Below are positions 41,091 to 49,809 of a DNA stretch of 64,000 nucleotides, piece by piece. This DNA is from SXXH01 sp041165735 (GTDB lineage Bacteria > Planctomycetota > UBA1135 > GCA-002686595), in contig JBKDQQ010000178.1 of assembly GCA_046341775.1 (NCBI GenBank), positions 1 to 64,000 of the forward strand. The letters are read 5' to 3'. A program made the translations under genes and the position numbers. Numbering within the stretch: the first letter of the stretch is position 1; each line of letters starts with the position of its first letter. A model generated the notes under the pieces. It was given only the letters and a program-made list of their open reading frames with translations, did not search any database and was not told the DNA's origin.

Positions 41091-43169
41091 ATGGGCTCTT
41101 CGGGCGGCGCGGAGGAGGGCGGGGCGGGCGCGGCCGCGTCCCGCACCGGGACTCCGTCCGCGCCGGACTCGCGCTGGTGGATGCTCGCCGCCGCCGGCCT
41201 CGTGTTCGCCGTGCACGGACGCGTCGCCGGCTTCGAGTTCCTGCAGTTCGACGATCCTTGGAACATCGTCGAGAATCCCCGCCTCGCGCCGCCGACCCTC
41301 GAGGGCCTGCTGTCGTACTGGAGCGGGCCCTACCTCGGGTTGTACGTCCCTCTCGCCTGCACCCTGTGGTGGCTGGCGGCCTTCGTCGGCGACTCGCCGC
41401 AGGCTTGGCTGTACCACCTGCTGCCGCTGTGCGCGCATGCAGGTGCGGCCGCCTTGCTGGTCGGGTTGCTGCGACGCCTGGGGTTCGGCGGGCTCCCGGC
41501 CCTGCTCGGCGCGGCGCTGTGGGCGCTCCATCCGCTGCAGGTCGAGGTGGTCGCGTGGGCCTCCGAGTTGCGCGGCGCCGCGGCGAACCTGCTCGTCTTC
41601 GCCTACCTCGAGCGTTCGTTCGCCGCGCGGACGCAGGGCCGGCGCGCGCTCGTGCAGGCGCACCTCGCCTTGCTCGGGGCGCTGCTTTGCAAGCCTTCGG
41701 CCGCGGTGGCGCCGGCCATCGTCGTCGTGCTCGAACTGGGATTCCCCGCCGCGCACGCCGCCGCGCGCGCGGGCGCGCTCCGCTCGCTCGCGACGCGCCA
41801 CTTGCCGGCCTTCGCGCTGTGCGTCGCCGCGTTGGTCGCGTCCAAGCTCGCGCAATCCGACCAGCTCCTGCGTTCCACGCCCGCCTTCCTCGAGCGCCTG
41901 CTGGTCGCCGGCGACGCGCTCGGCCACATGGCGCGCGTCATGCTGCTGCCGATCGACCTCGCGCCCGACCACGGGCGCCGGCCCGAGCTCGTGGTCGCGG
42001 CCGGGCTCGGCGCATGGACGCCGTGGGCCGGGGCGGCGCTCGTCGCGGGCTGCGGCTGGGCGCTGGCGCGCCTCCTGCGCCGTCGCGCGTCCGGCGGCGA
42101 CGCGCGCGAGTCGGCGCCGGCCGCCGCCTTGCTCCTCGTGCCGTGCGCGCTGGCGCCCACGCTCGGCCTCGTGCCCTTCGCCCACCAGGCCATCTCGACC
42201 ACCGCCGACCGCTACGCCTCGCTGGCGCTGCTCGGGCCGGCGCTGGCGCTGGCGTGGGCCTCCCGGCGCTGCGGCGCGCGCGTCGCAGCCCCCGCCGGCG
42301 CGCTGGTGGCGGCGCTGGCGGCCGCCTCCGCGGTCCAGGCCGCCGCATGGCGGGACACGCGCGCGCTGTTCGAGCGCACCCTTGCCGTGAACCCCGCCAG
42401 CGCCCTGGCCGCCACCAACCTGGGCCTCGTGGCGGAGCGTCAAGGAAATTTGACCGAGGCGCGCGCGCGCTACGAGGCGGCGCTCGCCATGCGGCCCGGC
42501 CACGCCCGCGCCCACCAGAACCTCGGCTTGCTGCTGGCGCGCGCCGGCGAGTTGGAGGCCGCGCGCGCGCAGCTCGTCGCCGCGCGCGACGCCCAGCCGT
42601 GGTTCGCGCGCCACCACGCCAACCTCGCCGCGATCCTCGCGCGCACCGGGGACGAAGAAGGCGCGCTGGCGAGCGCGGCGCGCAGCGTGGAGCTCGACCC
42701 CGGGCTCGCCGACGGGCACAACGCGCTCGGCGTGCTGGCGCAGGCGCGCGGCGACCACGTCGAGGCGTTGGCGCGCTTCGAGCGCGCCGCGCGGCTGCGG
42801 CGCGGCGAGGTCGAGTTCCAGCGCAACCTGGCGTTGGCCTGCGCGCGGCTAGGTCGCATCGGCGAGGCGCGCGAGGCGTGGGACGCGGCCTTGCGCTCGA
42901 GCGGAGCGAAGCCTGGCCATCGCCTCGAGGCCGCCCGCCTGGAACTGGCGTCCCCGCCGCGACCGGAGCGGGCCCGCGCGCACCTCGCGCCCGTGCTCGC
43001 CGCCGGCGGGCCGTTGCTGGCCCAGGCGCTCGAACTGGAGGCCCAGGCCTTGGGCCTGCTCGGCCGTCGCGCCGAGTCCAAGGCGGCGGCGCGCCGCGCC
43101 CTCGAATCCCTGCCGGCCGACGATCCGCTGCGCGAGCGTTGCCTGCGCCTCCTTTCGGGGCCCGACTAG
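41091..43169 (+). CDS. TMTC/ArnT-like multi-pass membrane protein with C-terminal TPR repeats
   Basis: 692 residues from the ATG at 41091. About ten membrane helices (roughly 30-425) come first, then a TPR region (about 430-690; for example TNLGLVAERQGNLTEARARYEAAL and HNALGVLAQARGDHVEALARFERA). The first loop has FDDPWNIVENPRLAPPTLEG, with D54-D55 where GT-C glycosyltransferases place the catalytic acid. This loop is the hallmark of the TMTC/DUF1736 type, of which animal members O-mannosylate cadherins. A glycosyltransferase role using a lipid-linked sugar is therefore likely but unproven. Codons 450-455 contain the AT-rich palindrome at 42439-42454. Confidence 0.78.
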   Translation: MGSSGGAEEGGAGAAASRTGTPSAPDSRWWMLAAAGLVFAVHGRVAGFEFLQFDDPWNIVENPRLAPPTLEGLLSYWSGPYLGLYVPLACTLWWLAAFVGDSPQAWLYHLLPLCAHAGAAALLVGLLRRLGFGGLPALLGAALWALHPLQVEVVAWASELRGAAANLLVFAYLERSFAARTQGRRALVQAHLALLGALLCKPSAAVAPAIVVVLELGFPAAHAAARAGALRSLATRHLPAFALCVAALVASKLAQSDQLLRSTPAFLERLLVAGDALGHMARVMLLPIDLAPDHGRRPELVVAAGLGAWTPWAGAALVAGCGWALARLLRRRASGGDARESAPAAALLLVPCALAPTLGLVPFAHQAISTTADRYASLALLGPALALAWASRRCGARVAAPAGALVAALAAASAVQAAAWRDTRALFERTLAVNPASALAATNLGLVAERQGNLTEARARYEAALAMRPGHARAHQNLGLLLARAGELEAARAQLVAARDAQPWFARHHANLAAILARTGDEEGALASAARSVELDPGLADGHNALGVLAQARGDHVEALARFERAARLRRGEVEFQRNLALACARLGRIGEAREAWDAALRSSGAKPGHRLEAARLELASPPRPERARAHLAPVLAAGGPLLAQALELEAQALGLLGRRAESKAAARRALESLPADDPLRERCLRLLSGPD

Positions 43170-43327
43170 CGCCGGAGCCCGCCCAAATTCGGGAGCGACG
43201 CGCAAGTCGCGACCCTCGAACTCGTTAGCATCCCGGGGCCCGCGTGGAACCACCGGAGGTTGTCCGCCGCGCCCGCGCGTTGCTCTCTAGGTTGCGGACG
43301 CCTCCTTCCATGCGACTCTTGCCCGCG

Positions 43328-44059
43328 ATGTCCTCGTCCACGAACCAGCACTTGGAAGCCGCCCTGCGCTTCGCCCGCGAACAACTCGGTCCCGCCTCGG
43401 AGCGCGTCGTCTCCACCGCCGCGGCGCAGGCGCTGATCCTGTCGCGCATCCGCGGCGGGATCATGGTCGAGGACGCCGTGCTGGCGGAGGTGCACGCCGC
43501 CGCACGCCTGGACCAGCGCGCCGCCGACGAGTTCCTCGCCTACTTCCTGGAGGACGCCCACAAGAAGGGCCGCCGGCTCTTGTCGGACGGCCTGCGGCGC
43601 TTCCTCGAGACGGGCGATCTCGTCCAATCGGTCTTCGGCGAGGTCTGGAGCTCGATCGCCGACCTGAACTTCGAGACCCGCGCGCAGTTCGTGGCGCTGC
43701 TGGCGCAACGCCTGCGCTGGAAGGCGGCCGACAAGGCGCGTCGCATGCAGGCGCAGCGCCGCGACGAGCGCGATCGCCATCCGCTGTCGATCGAGGACCT
43801 GCCGCTGCCCGCCGACGAGCGTCCGCCTTCCTCGAATCTCGGCCGGCGCGAGGAGACCGAGGAGATGATCTGCCGCCTGCTGAAGTTGCCGGAGCGCGAC
43901 CAGTTGCTCGTGCGGCTGCACTTGCGCGGCGCGAGCCAGCAGGAGATGGCCCAGGCCACGGGCTTGTCGCCCGACACGGCGCGCAAGGCTCTGTCGCGCG
44001 CCATCGAGCGCATACAGTCCCGCACTCCACCGCGGCCGGCCGAGCGCGAAGAGGACTGA
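43328..44059 (+). CDS. ECF-type RNA polymerase sigma factor
   Basis: 243 residues from the ATG at 43328 (the ATG at 43310 is an alternative). About 85 residues of helical N-terminal extension precede region sigma-2 (DLVQSVFGEVWSSIADLNFETRAQFVALLAQRLRWKAADKAR). An acidic linker leads to the sigma-4 helix-turn-helix (LPERDQLLVRLHLRGASQQEMAQATGLSPDTARKALSRAIERI). No zinc anti-sigma partner is adjacent. Instead two receptor-type Ser/Thr kinases follow on the same strand, 63 bp and 3.2 kb downstream, the arrangement often seen for planctomycete sigma factors thought to be controlled by kinases. Its regulon is unknown. Confidence 0.82.
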   Translation: MSSSTNQHLEAALRFAREQLGPASERVVSTAAAQALILSRIRGGIMVEDAVLAEVHAAARLDQRAADEFLAYFLEDAHKKGRRLLSDGLRRFLETGDLVQSVFGEVWSSIADLNFETRAQFVALLAQRLRWKAADKARRMQAQRRDERDRHPLSIEDLPLPADERPPSSNLGRREETEEMICRLLKLPERDQLLVRLHLRGASQQEMAQATGLSPDTARKALSRAIERIQSRTPPRPAEREED

Positions 44060-44122
44060 ACGGCGCTTCGCGTCCCGGTCGGGATGCGCACGCGCGCACC
44101 GTCTCCGGTCGAGGCTTGAGGC

Positions 44123-47100
44123 ATGGTCGAGGATCGCCAAGCGGAGGGCGCCGGCGACGAGCGCCGGCTCGAAGCGCAGGCGCGCGAACGCGCGCGCGCC
44201 GCCGCGCACGCCGCGTTCGCCGACTTCCTCGCGCGACGCCAAGGCGACGACCTCGACGAGGACGCCTGGCTCGCGGGCTTCGACGCGGCGGTGCGGGCCG
44301 AATTGCGCGCCATCATCGACGACTATGAAAGCCTGTCGCGCGAGTACCGCGGCCACGCCTTCGCGCTGGCCGCGGGCGCGCGCCTCGGCCCATTCGAACT
44401 CGTGCGCGAAGTCGGCCGCGGCGGCATGGGCGTCGTGTGGGAGGCGCGCCAGCACTTCCCGCGGCGGCGCGTCGCGCTCAAGCTCCTGTACCCGCACCTC
44501 TCCCTGCTGCCATCGGCGCTCGAGCGCTTCGAGCGCGAGTCCAGCGTGGCCGCCGGGCTCGCCAGCGAGCACATCGTCCGCGTCCACCAGGTGGGAGTGC
44601 ACGAGGACCTGCGCTGGATCGCGATGGAGCTGGTGGAGGGCGGCTTGACGCTCGCCGACCACATAGCCGATCTTCGTCGTCGGGCGCCGCCTCCCGACCA
44701 CGCGCGCCGGATGGCCGCGCTGGGTCGCGACATGGCGCTCGCCTTGCGGCAGGCCCACGAGAAGGGCGTGCTGCACCGGGATGTGAAGCCCGGGAACATC
44801 CTGCTCGCGCCGGGCTTCCGCCCCAAGTTGGCCGACTTCGGCCTGGCGCGCGAGGACGGAGGAGCCCACATCACCCGCGCGGGCGAACTGCTCGGCACGC
44901 CCATGTACGCCAGCCCCGAGCAATTGCGCGGCGCCAAGGCGTTGGACGCCAGGAGCGACCTGTATTCGCTCGGCGCCACGCTCCACGAGGCCTTGACGCT
45001 CGAGCGTCCGCACGCGGTCGGCGACGAGCGCGAACTGGCGCGCCGCGTGCTCGAGGACGATCTGCCCGACCCCCGTCGCCTGCGGCCTTCCCTGCCGCGC
45101 GATCTCGCGCTCGTCGTGCGCAAGCTCGGCGCGCTCGATCCCGAGGCGCGCTACCCCGACGCGGGCGCCGCGGCCGAGGACCTCCAGCGCTTCCTCGATG
45201 GCGAGCCGGTGCTGGCGCGCGCCCCGAGCGCGTCGGAGCGCGCCGCGCGCTGGCTCCGCAAGCACGCGACCGCCGCGGGCCTGGCCTTGGTCCTGTCGTG
45301 CTCGAGCGCGTTGCTCGTGTTGCTCGCCGACCGCGCCGAAGCCGCCTCGCGCCGCGCGGAGGAGGCCAAGGTCCTGCTGCGTTCGCTGGTCGACCTGCAG
45401 GATCCGCGCGCCGCCGAGGGAGCGCCGCCGGGGCCGGAGGACCTGGCGCGCGAGCTGCTCGCCGCCGCCGAGGCGCAGCGCGGCGACGACCGCGCGCGGG
45501 CCGCGCGCCTGTGCCTCGCCGCCGGCCGTTCGTGGCGCATGGCGGGAAGCCTGCGCGACGCGGCCGACTCGATGCGTCTCGCCGTGCAACTGGCGGATTC
45601 CGATCCCGCGCTGCGGCTCGAGGCGGGGGAGGACCTGGTGCGCGCGCTGGCGGAGCTCGACGACCACGACGCGTCGCGTCCCTTGTTGGCGGAGTTGATC
45701 GAACTCTCGAAGCGGGTCGACGCGTCGCCGACGGACGCAGAGCCGCATCCGCGCACTTGGCGGCTCCTGTGCGAAGCCTACTCGCTGCAGTTGCGCTGCG
45801 AGGATCGCGCCGCGGCCGCCGCGCTGGAGCGCCGCCACGCGGAACTCGTGCCTGCGGGCGGCCTGCTCGAGGGCATGCGCGCGCGCCGCGCCGCGCTGCG
45901 CGTCGCGGGGGATCCGGCGGCCTTCGCCAGCGGTGTGCAGTTGCTGCGCGCCCTGTGCCACCTCGACCGCGCCGCGGAGGGCGAGGCGCTGGCGCTCGAA
46001 CTGCGCGAGGAAGCGCGCCACGCGCCGCTGCGCGCGAACTCCGAGTTGCGCCTGCTGAGCCTCGTTTGCGAGGCTCGTCGCCGCGCGCTCCCGCCCCTCG
46101 AGCACCTCGCGAACGCCGAGTCGCTCGCGCGGGAGTTCGCCGAGCTCCACGGCGCCGACCATCCCTGGGCGCTCCTCGCGCGCTTCCGCGCCACGGTGGC
46201 GGCGCTCGACGCGTGGGGGATGCTGGGCGGGCGGCGCGCGACTTCGCTGCCCGAACTGCTCGCGCGCTACGAGGACCTCGTGCCGCGCATGGCGCGCCAC
46301 CTCGGTCCCGGCCACATCGACACGCTCAAGGCCCGCACCGGCCTCGTGATGGTGCGCTTGAATCTCGCCGCCGCCGACCCGTCGCGGCCCTTCCCGAGCG
46401 GCCTGCTGGCGGAGACGGAGGAGCTGTGCGCGGCCTTCCGCGCGCGCTATCCGGCCTCGCACTCGCGCGTGGTCGTCGCCGAGCGCACGCGCCTCGGAGC
46501 GCTGGTCCAACTCGGCCGGCGCGCGGAGGCGCTCGAAGGCCGGCGCGCGCTCGTCGACGCCTACGACGCCGCCGGTGGACTCGCGAACAAGGAGGCCTTC
46601 GACTTGCGCAACGAGTTCGCCGACGAATTGCTCGAAGCAGGCCTCGTCGACGAGGCGCGCCTGCGCGCCGCGCGCACGCTCGAGTTGCTCGCCGACGCGC
46701 CGTTGGACGAGGGCGTGCGTTGTCGCGCGCGCCACGCCACCCTGCTCGGCCTGGCCCACGCGTCGCTCCTCTCGGGGTTGCGCGGCGATCTCGTGGCGCG
46801 GCTCGACGCCCTCGCCGCCGAGGCGACCGCTTGCGTTTCGCTCGCGGACTTAGGTGGGGACGAGTCCATCGGACCGGAGGGCGAGCTCGCACGACCGCTC
46901 GCGCTGGGGCGCGCGCTGCTCTCGGGCGACGAGGAATGCGCGGCACGCTTGGCGGCCTCGTTCGCCGCTTCCCCGGACGCGTCGGCGAGCTCCCTGGCGG
47001 GCCCGGTCGGCGGCTTCCAGATGCACTGCTTGCTGCTCCACCCCGCGCGCGAGGGGGCGCGCCTGGGGCCGGCGCTGGAGGCCTTGGCGCGCAGCATGGA

Positions 47101-47176
47101 ACAACTGGGTGGAACCGCCTGGCGCCGGTGGCAGGCGCTGGAACGCGGCGCGGCGGCGGCTCCTCCCCTGCGTTGA
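44123..47176 (+). CDS. Receptor-type Ser/Thr protein kinase with TPR-like C-terminal region (kinase 1)
   Basis: 1017 residues. An N-terminal helical segment (1-85) precedes a Hanks-type kinase domain (about 88-360): glycine loop GRGGMG (98-103), K120 (VALKLL), HRDVKPGN with D220, DFGLA (238-242) and SPEQ. All catalytic residues are present. One membrane helix (383-402) follows, then an external helical region of about 600 residues with degenerate TPR-like repeats and few cysteines. The next gene encodes a second kinase with the same plan. Probably a signalling kinase sensing an external or periplasmic ligand and acting on the sigma factor upstream or on shared targets. Start at the ATG at 44123. 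Confidence 0.93.
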   Translation: MVEDRQAEGAGDERRLEAQARERARAAAHAAFADFLARRQGDDLDEDAWLAGFDAAVRAELRAIIDDYESLSREYRGHAFALAAGARLGPFELVREVGRGGMGVVWEARQHFPRRRVALKLLYPHLSLLPSALERFERESSVAAGLASEHIVRVHQVGVHEDLRWIAMELVEGGLTLADHIADLRRRAPPPDHARRMAALGRDMALALRQAHEKGVLHRDVKPGNILLAPGFRPKLADFGLAREDGGAHITRAGELLGTPMYASPEQLRGAKALDARSDLYSLGATLHEALTLERPHAVGDERELARRVLEDDLPDPRRLRPSLPRDLALVVRKLGALDPEARYPDAGAAAEDLQRFLDGEPVLARAPSASERAARWLRKHATAAGLALVLSCSSALLVLLADRAEAASRRAEEAKVLLRSLVDLQDPRAAEGAPPGPEDLARELLAAAEAQRGDDRARAARLCLAAGRSWRMAGSLRDAADSMRLAVQLADSDPALRLEAGEDLVRALAELDDHDASRPLLAELIELSKRVDASPTDAEPHPRTWRLLCEAYSLQLRCEDRAAAAALERRHAELVPAGGLLEGMRARRAALRVAGDPAAFASGVQLLRALCHLDRAAEGEALALELREEARHAPLRANSELRLLSLVCEARRRALPPLEHLANAESLAREFAELHGADHPWALLARFRATVAALDAWGMLGGRRATSLPELLARYEDLVPRMARHLGPGHIDTLKARTGLVMVRLNLAAADPSRPFPSGLLAETEELCAAFRARYPASHSRVVVAERTRLGALVQLGRRAEALEGRRALVDAYDAAGGLANKEAFDLRNEFADELLEAGLVDEARLRAARTLELLADAPLDEGVRCRARHATLLGLAHASLLSGLRGDLVARLDALAAEATACVSLADLGGDESIGPEGELARPLALGRALLSGDEECAARLAASFAASPDASASSLAGPVGGFQMHCLLLHPAREGARLGPALEALARSMEQLGGTAWRRWQALERGAAAAPPLR

Positions 47177-47289
47177 GCCGGCGCGCCCGCCCGGACCCGA
47201 TCGGCGCGGCCCTGAAGCCTCCAGCCTGATTCGCGCCCTTGAAGTAGGCTTGTCGGCTGGACAAGTTGGAACAGGTCCTCCTCCCAACC

Positions 47290-49773
47290 ATGGCACTCCC
47301 CTCCGCGTCGCCGGCCGAGTCGGGCTCGATCCAGCCGTCGGCCCGCGTGCTGGCCGAGAGGGCCTTCCACGTCTACCTCGACCAATCGCGCGCGGGAGAG
47401 GCTCCGGCGCTGGGAGTGTTCCTCGCGGCGTATCCGGCGGAGGTGCGCGCGCACCTCGAGCTGATCCTCGAGGACTACATCGCCCTGCGCGGCGTGCTCC
47501 AGCCGCATGCGGGGCTGATAGCGGCCGGCTCGGAGATCGGCCCGTTCCGCCTGGTGCGCGAGATCGGGCGCGGCGGCATGGGGTGCATCTGGGAGGCGCA
47601 GCAACGCCTTCCGCGCCGCGTCGTGGCGCTCAAGATCCTCTATCCCCACCTGTCGTTCGTGGACCAGTCGCTCGAGCGCTTCGAGAAGGAGGCGCGCGCC
47701 TGCGGTCGCATCACGCACGAGCACATCGTCGCCATCCACGAGGTGGGCGAGGACCAGGGCCTGCATTGGATCGCCATGGAGCTGGTGCCCGGCGGACTGT
47801 CGCTGGCCGACATGATCGCCGAGCTGCGCGAGCGCGGCGCGCCCGGCAAGGAGCATTGGCTGCGCAGCGCGCGGCTCTTCCGCCAGATCGCGGCCGCCTT
47901 GTGGTGCGCGCACGACGCGGGCGTCGTGCACCGCGACATCAAGCCCGGCAACATCCTGCTCACCCCCGAAGGCCAGCCCAAGGTCGCGGACTTCGGCCTC
48001 GCGAAGATCCAGGACGACCTGACGCTCTCGCGCTCGGGGCGCTTGTCGGGCACGCCGTACTACATGAGTCCCGAGCAGGCCGCCAGTTCGCGGCTCGGCG
48101 TCGACCTGCGCACCGACATCTACTCGCTGGGCGTGTCGCTGTACGAGACGCTCACGCTCGAGCGGCCGCACCATGGCGAGACGCAAGGCCAGTTGCTCGA
48201 GCGCATCCTGCTCGACGACGCGCCCGATCCGCGGCTCGTCGCGCCGGCCCTGCCGAAGGACCTCGCCGCCATCGTGATGAAGATGATGGCCAAGCGGCGC
48301 GATCGCCGCTATTCGAGCATGGCCGCGGTGGTCGACGATCTCGATCGCTTCCTCGCCGGCGAACCGCCCGCGGCGCGCGTGCCGGGGCCTCTCGCGCGGC
48401 TGGCGCGCGCTGCGCGGCGCCGCAAGGCGGGCATCGCGGTCTCCTGCGCCCTGGTCGCCGTGTTCGCGGCCGCCACCGTGCTGTACCGGGACGCGGCCAA
48501 CTCGCGCGCGACGACGGCGCGCAGCGTGGACGACGCCTTGGCGTTGTCCGAAACGCACGCGGGCCTCGCCGGCGCGAACGACCAGGTGACGCAGGAGCTA
48601 GCCGAGACGCTGGGCCTCCGCGCCGGACGAACGGCGGACGCCAAGGAGGCCTGGGACCTGCACTTCGACGCCGCGCGCCTGCGGCTCGCGGTCGCCGACT
48701 TCGACGGCGTGCTCGTCCAACTCGCGCAGGCCGACGAGCGCCTGCCATCCGGGGAGCAGGACATCGGCATGCGCCTGCGCCTCGCCGACGCCAAGGCGCG
48801 CGCCCTGGAGGGCCTCTTCCGCGCGGACGAGCGCCAGCGTGTGCTGCGCGCGGCGCACGAGGAGTCGCGCGCCCTCGAGCGCGACGACTTCCGGCGCGCC
48901 CGCCACCTCGCGCAGTACGCGGCGCAATGCCTGGAGCTGGGGCGCCCGCGGGAAGCCGATGCGGCCATGGCGACCTTGCCGGGAATGCGCTCCATGCTGC
49001 TGGATCGCCTCATGCGGCTGCAGCGCAACCGCGGGCCGCGCGCGCCGCTGGTGGTCGAGGCGCGCCTGCTGCTCGCCGAATTGGACGCGGCCTGCGGGTC
49101 GCCCGAGCAGATCGAGGAGGCGGCGCGGCACTTCGGCGATGCCGAGCGCGAACTGCGCCGCTCGAGGGGGGAACTCGACTGGAGCCATCTGCACGCCGTG
49201 TGGCGCGGCGATCGCGCGGCGCGCCGCGCCGGAACGCGGCCGCAGGACGCCGAACTCGCGGACCACCTGCGGCAGCTGCGCGCCAGCGCGGCGCAGGCGG
49301 GCACCCATCCCTTGCTCGTCGCCGGCTGCGATCTGGAACTGGCGCACGCCCACGCCGCCTCGCGCGACCACGAACGCGCCACGGACGCGGCGCGCGCCGC
49401 CCTCGCGGCCTTCGCCGCCGTGGACGAGTCGCATCCGCTGGCCTTGGAGGCGCAAGCCGCCTTGGCCTGCGCGCTGCTCGAGCGCGGCGACGCCAAGGCC
49501 GCGCTGTCCTGCGCGGAAGCCGCCGCCCACGGCTGGCGCGCGATCGCCGAAGCGCGCTCCGCGCGGCGGCTCGAGGCCGAATTGCTCGTGGCGCGCTGCG
49601 CGTCGGCGCTGCACGGCGCGCGGCATCCGATCGCGCTGGCGGCCGTCGGTCGCGTCGCGCTCGAAGCGGCCGACGACACGCCGTCGTCCGCGCCCGAGGA
49701 GCTGGTCTGGGTGGTCGGCGAAGCGGCGCGCCTCGAGGAGCTGCGCCGCAGTGCGCGCGAACTCGCGCGCTAG
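47290..49773 (+). CDS. Receptor-type Ser/Thr protein kinase with helical C-terminal region (kinase 2)
   Basis: 827 residues from the ATG at 47290 (a TTG at 47266 is also in frame). A short helical N-terminus carries EVRAHLELILEDYIALRGVL, an alignment match to kinase 1. The kinase domain (about 84-358) has GRGGMG (93-98), K115 (VALKIL), HRDIKPGN with D216, DFGLA (234-238) and SPEQ. Membrane helix at 380-399. The external region of about 430 residues is helical with TPR-like repeats but has diverged strongly from kinase 1. Kinases 1 and 2 are clearly tandem duplicates. It converges on the gamma-glutamyltransferase gene. Confidence 0.93.
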   Translation: MALPSASPAESGSIQPSARVLAERAFHVYLDQSRAGEAPALGVFLAAYPAEVRAHLELILEDYIALRGVLQPHAGLIAAGSEIGPFRLVREIGRGGMGCIWEAQQRLPRRVVALKILYPHLSFVDQSLERFEKEARACGRITHEHIVAIHEVGEDQGLHWIAMELVPGGLSLADMIAELRERGAPGKEHWLRSARLFRQIAAALWCAHDAGVVHRDIKPGNILLTPEGQPKVADFGLAKIQDDLTLSRSGRLSGTPYYMSPEQAASSRLGVDLRTDIYSLGVSLYETLTLERPHHGETQGQLLERILLDDAPDPRLVAPALPKDLAAIVMKMMAKRRDRRYSSMAAVVDDLDRFLAGEPPAARVPGPLARLARAARRRKAGIAVSCALVAVFAAATVLYRDAANSRATTARSVDDALALSETHAGLAGANDQVTQELAETLGLRAGRTADAKEAWDLHFDAARLRLAVADFDGVLVQLAQADERLPSGEQDIGMRLRLADAKARALEGLFRADERQRVLRAAHEESRALERDDFRRARHLAQYAAQCLELGRPREADAAMATLPGMRSMLLDRLMRLQRNRGPRAPLVVEARLLLAELDAACGSPEQIEEAARHFGDAERELRRSRGELDWSHLHAVWRGDRAARRAGTRPQDAELADHLRQLRASAAQAGTHPLLVAGCDLELAHAHAASRDHERATDAARAALAAFAAVDESHPLALEAQAALACALLERGDAKAALSCAEAAAHGWRAIAEARSARRLEAELLVARCASALHGARHPIALAAVGRVALEAADDTPSSAPEELVWVVGEAARLEELRRSARELAR

Positions 49774-49775
49774 GC

Positions 49776-49791
49776 CGCGCCGCGCGGCGCG
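49776..49791. terminator. Palindrome between convergent kinase and GGT genes
   Basis: CGCGCCGCGCGGCGCG, a perfect 16-bp palindrome in the 36-bp gap between stops of the kinase and gamma-glutamyltransferase genes. It could act as a bidirectional terminator, but such GC palindromes are also common by chance here. Confidence 0.35.
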
Positions 49792-49809
49792 CGACCGGAA
49801 CAGCGAGAG

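Noticed and set aside
43166..46759. About 1,200-codon minus-strand open frame over the sigma factor and kinase 1
   Set aside because: The plus strand encodes complete sigma and kinase domains there. The antisense translation has no domains.
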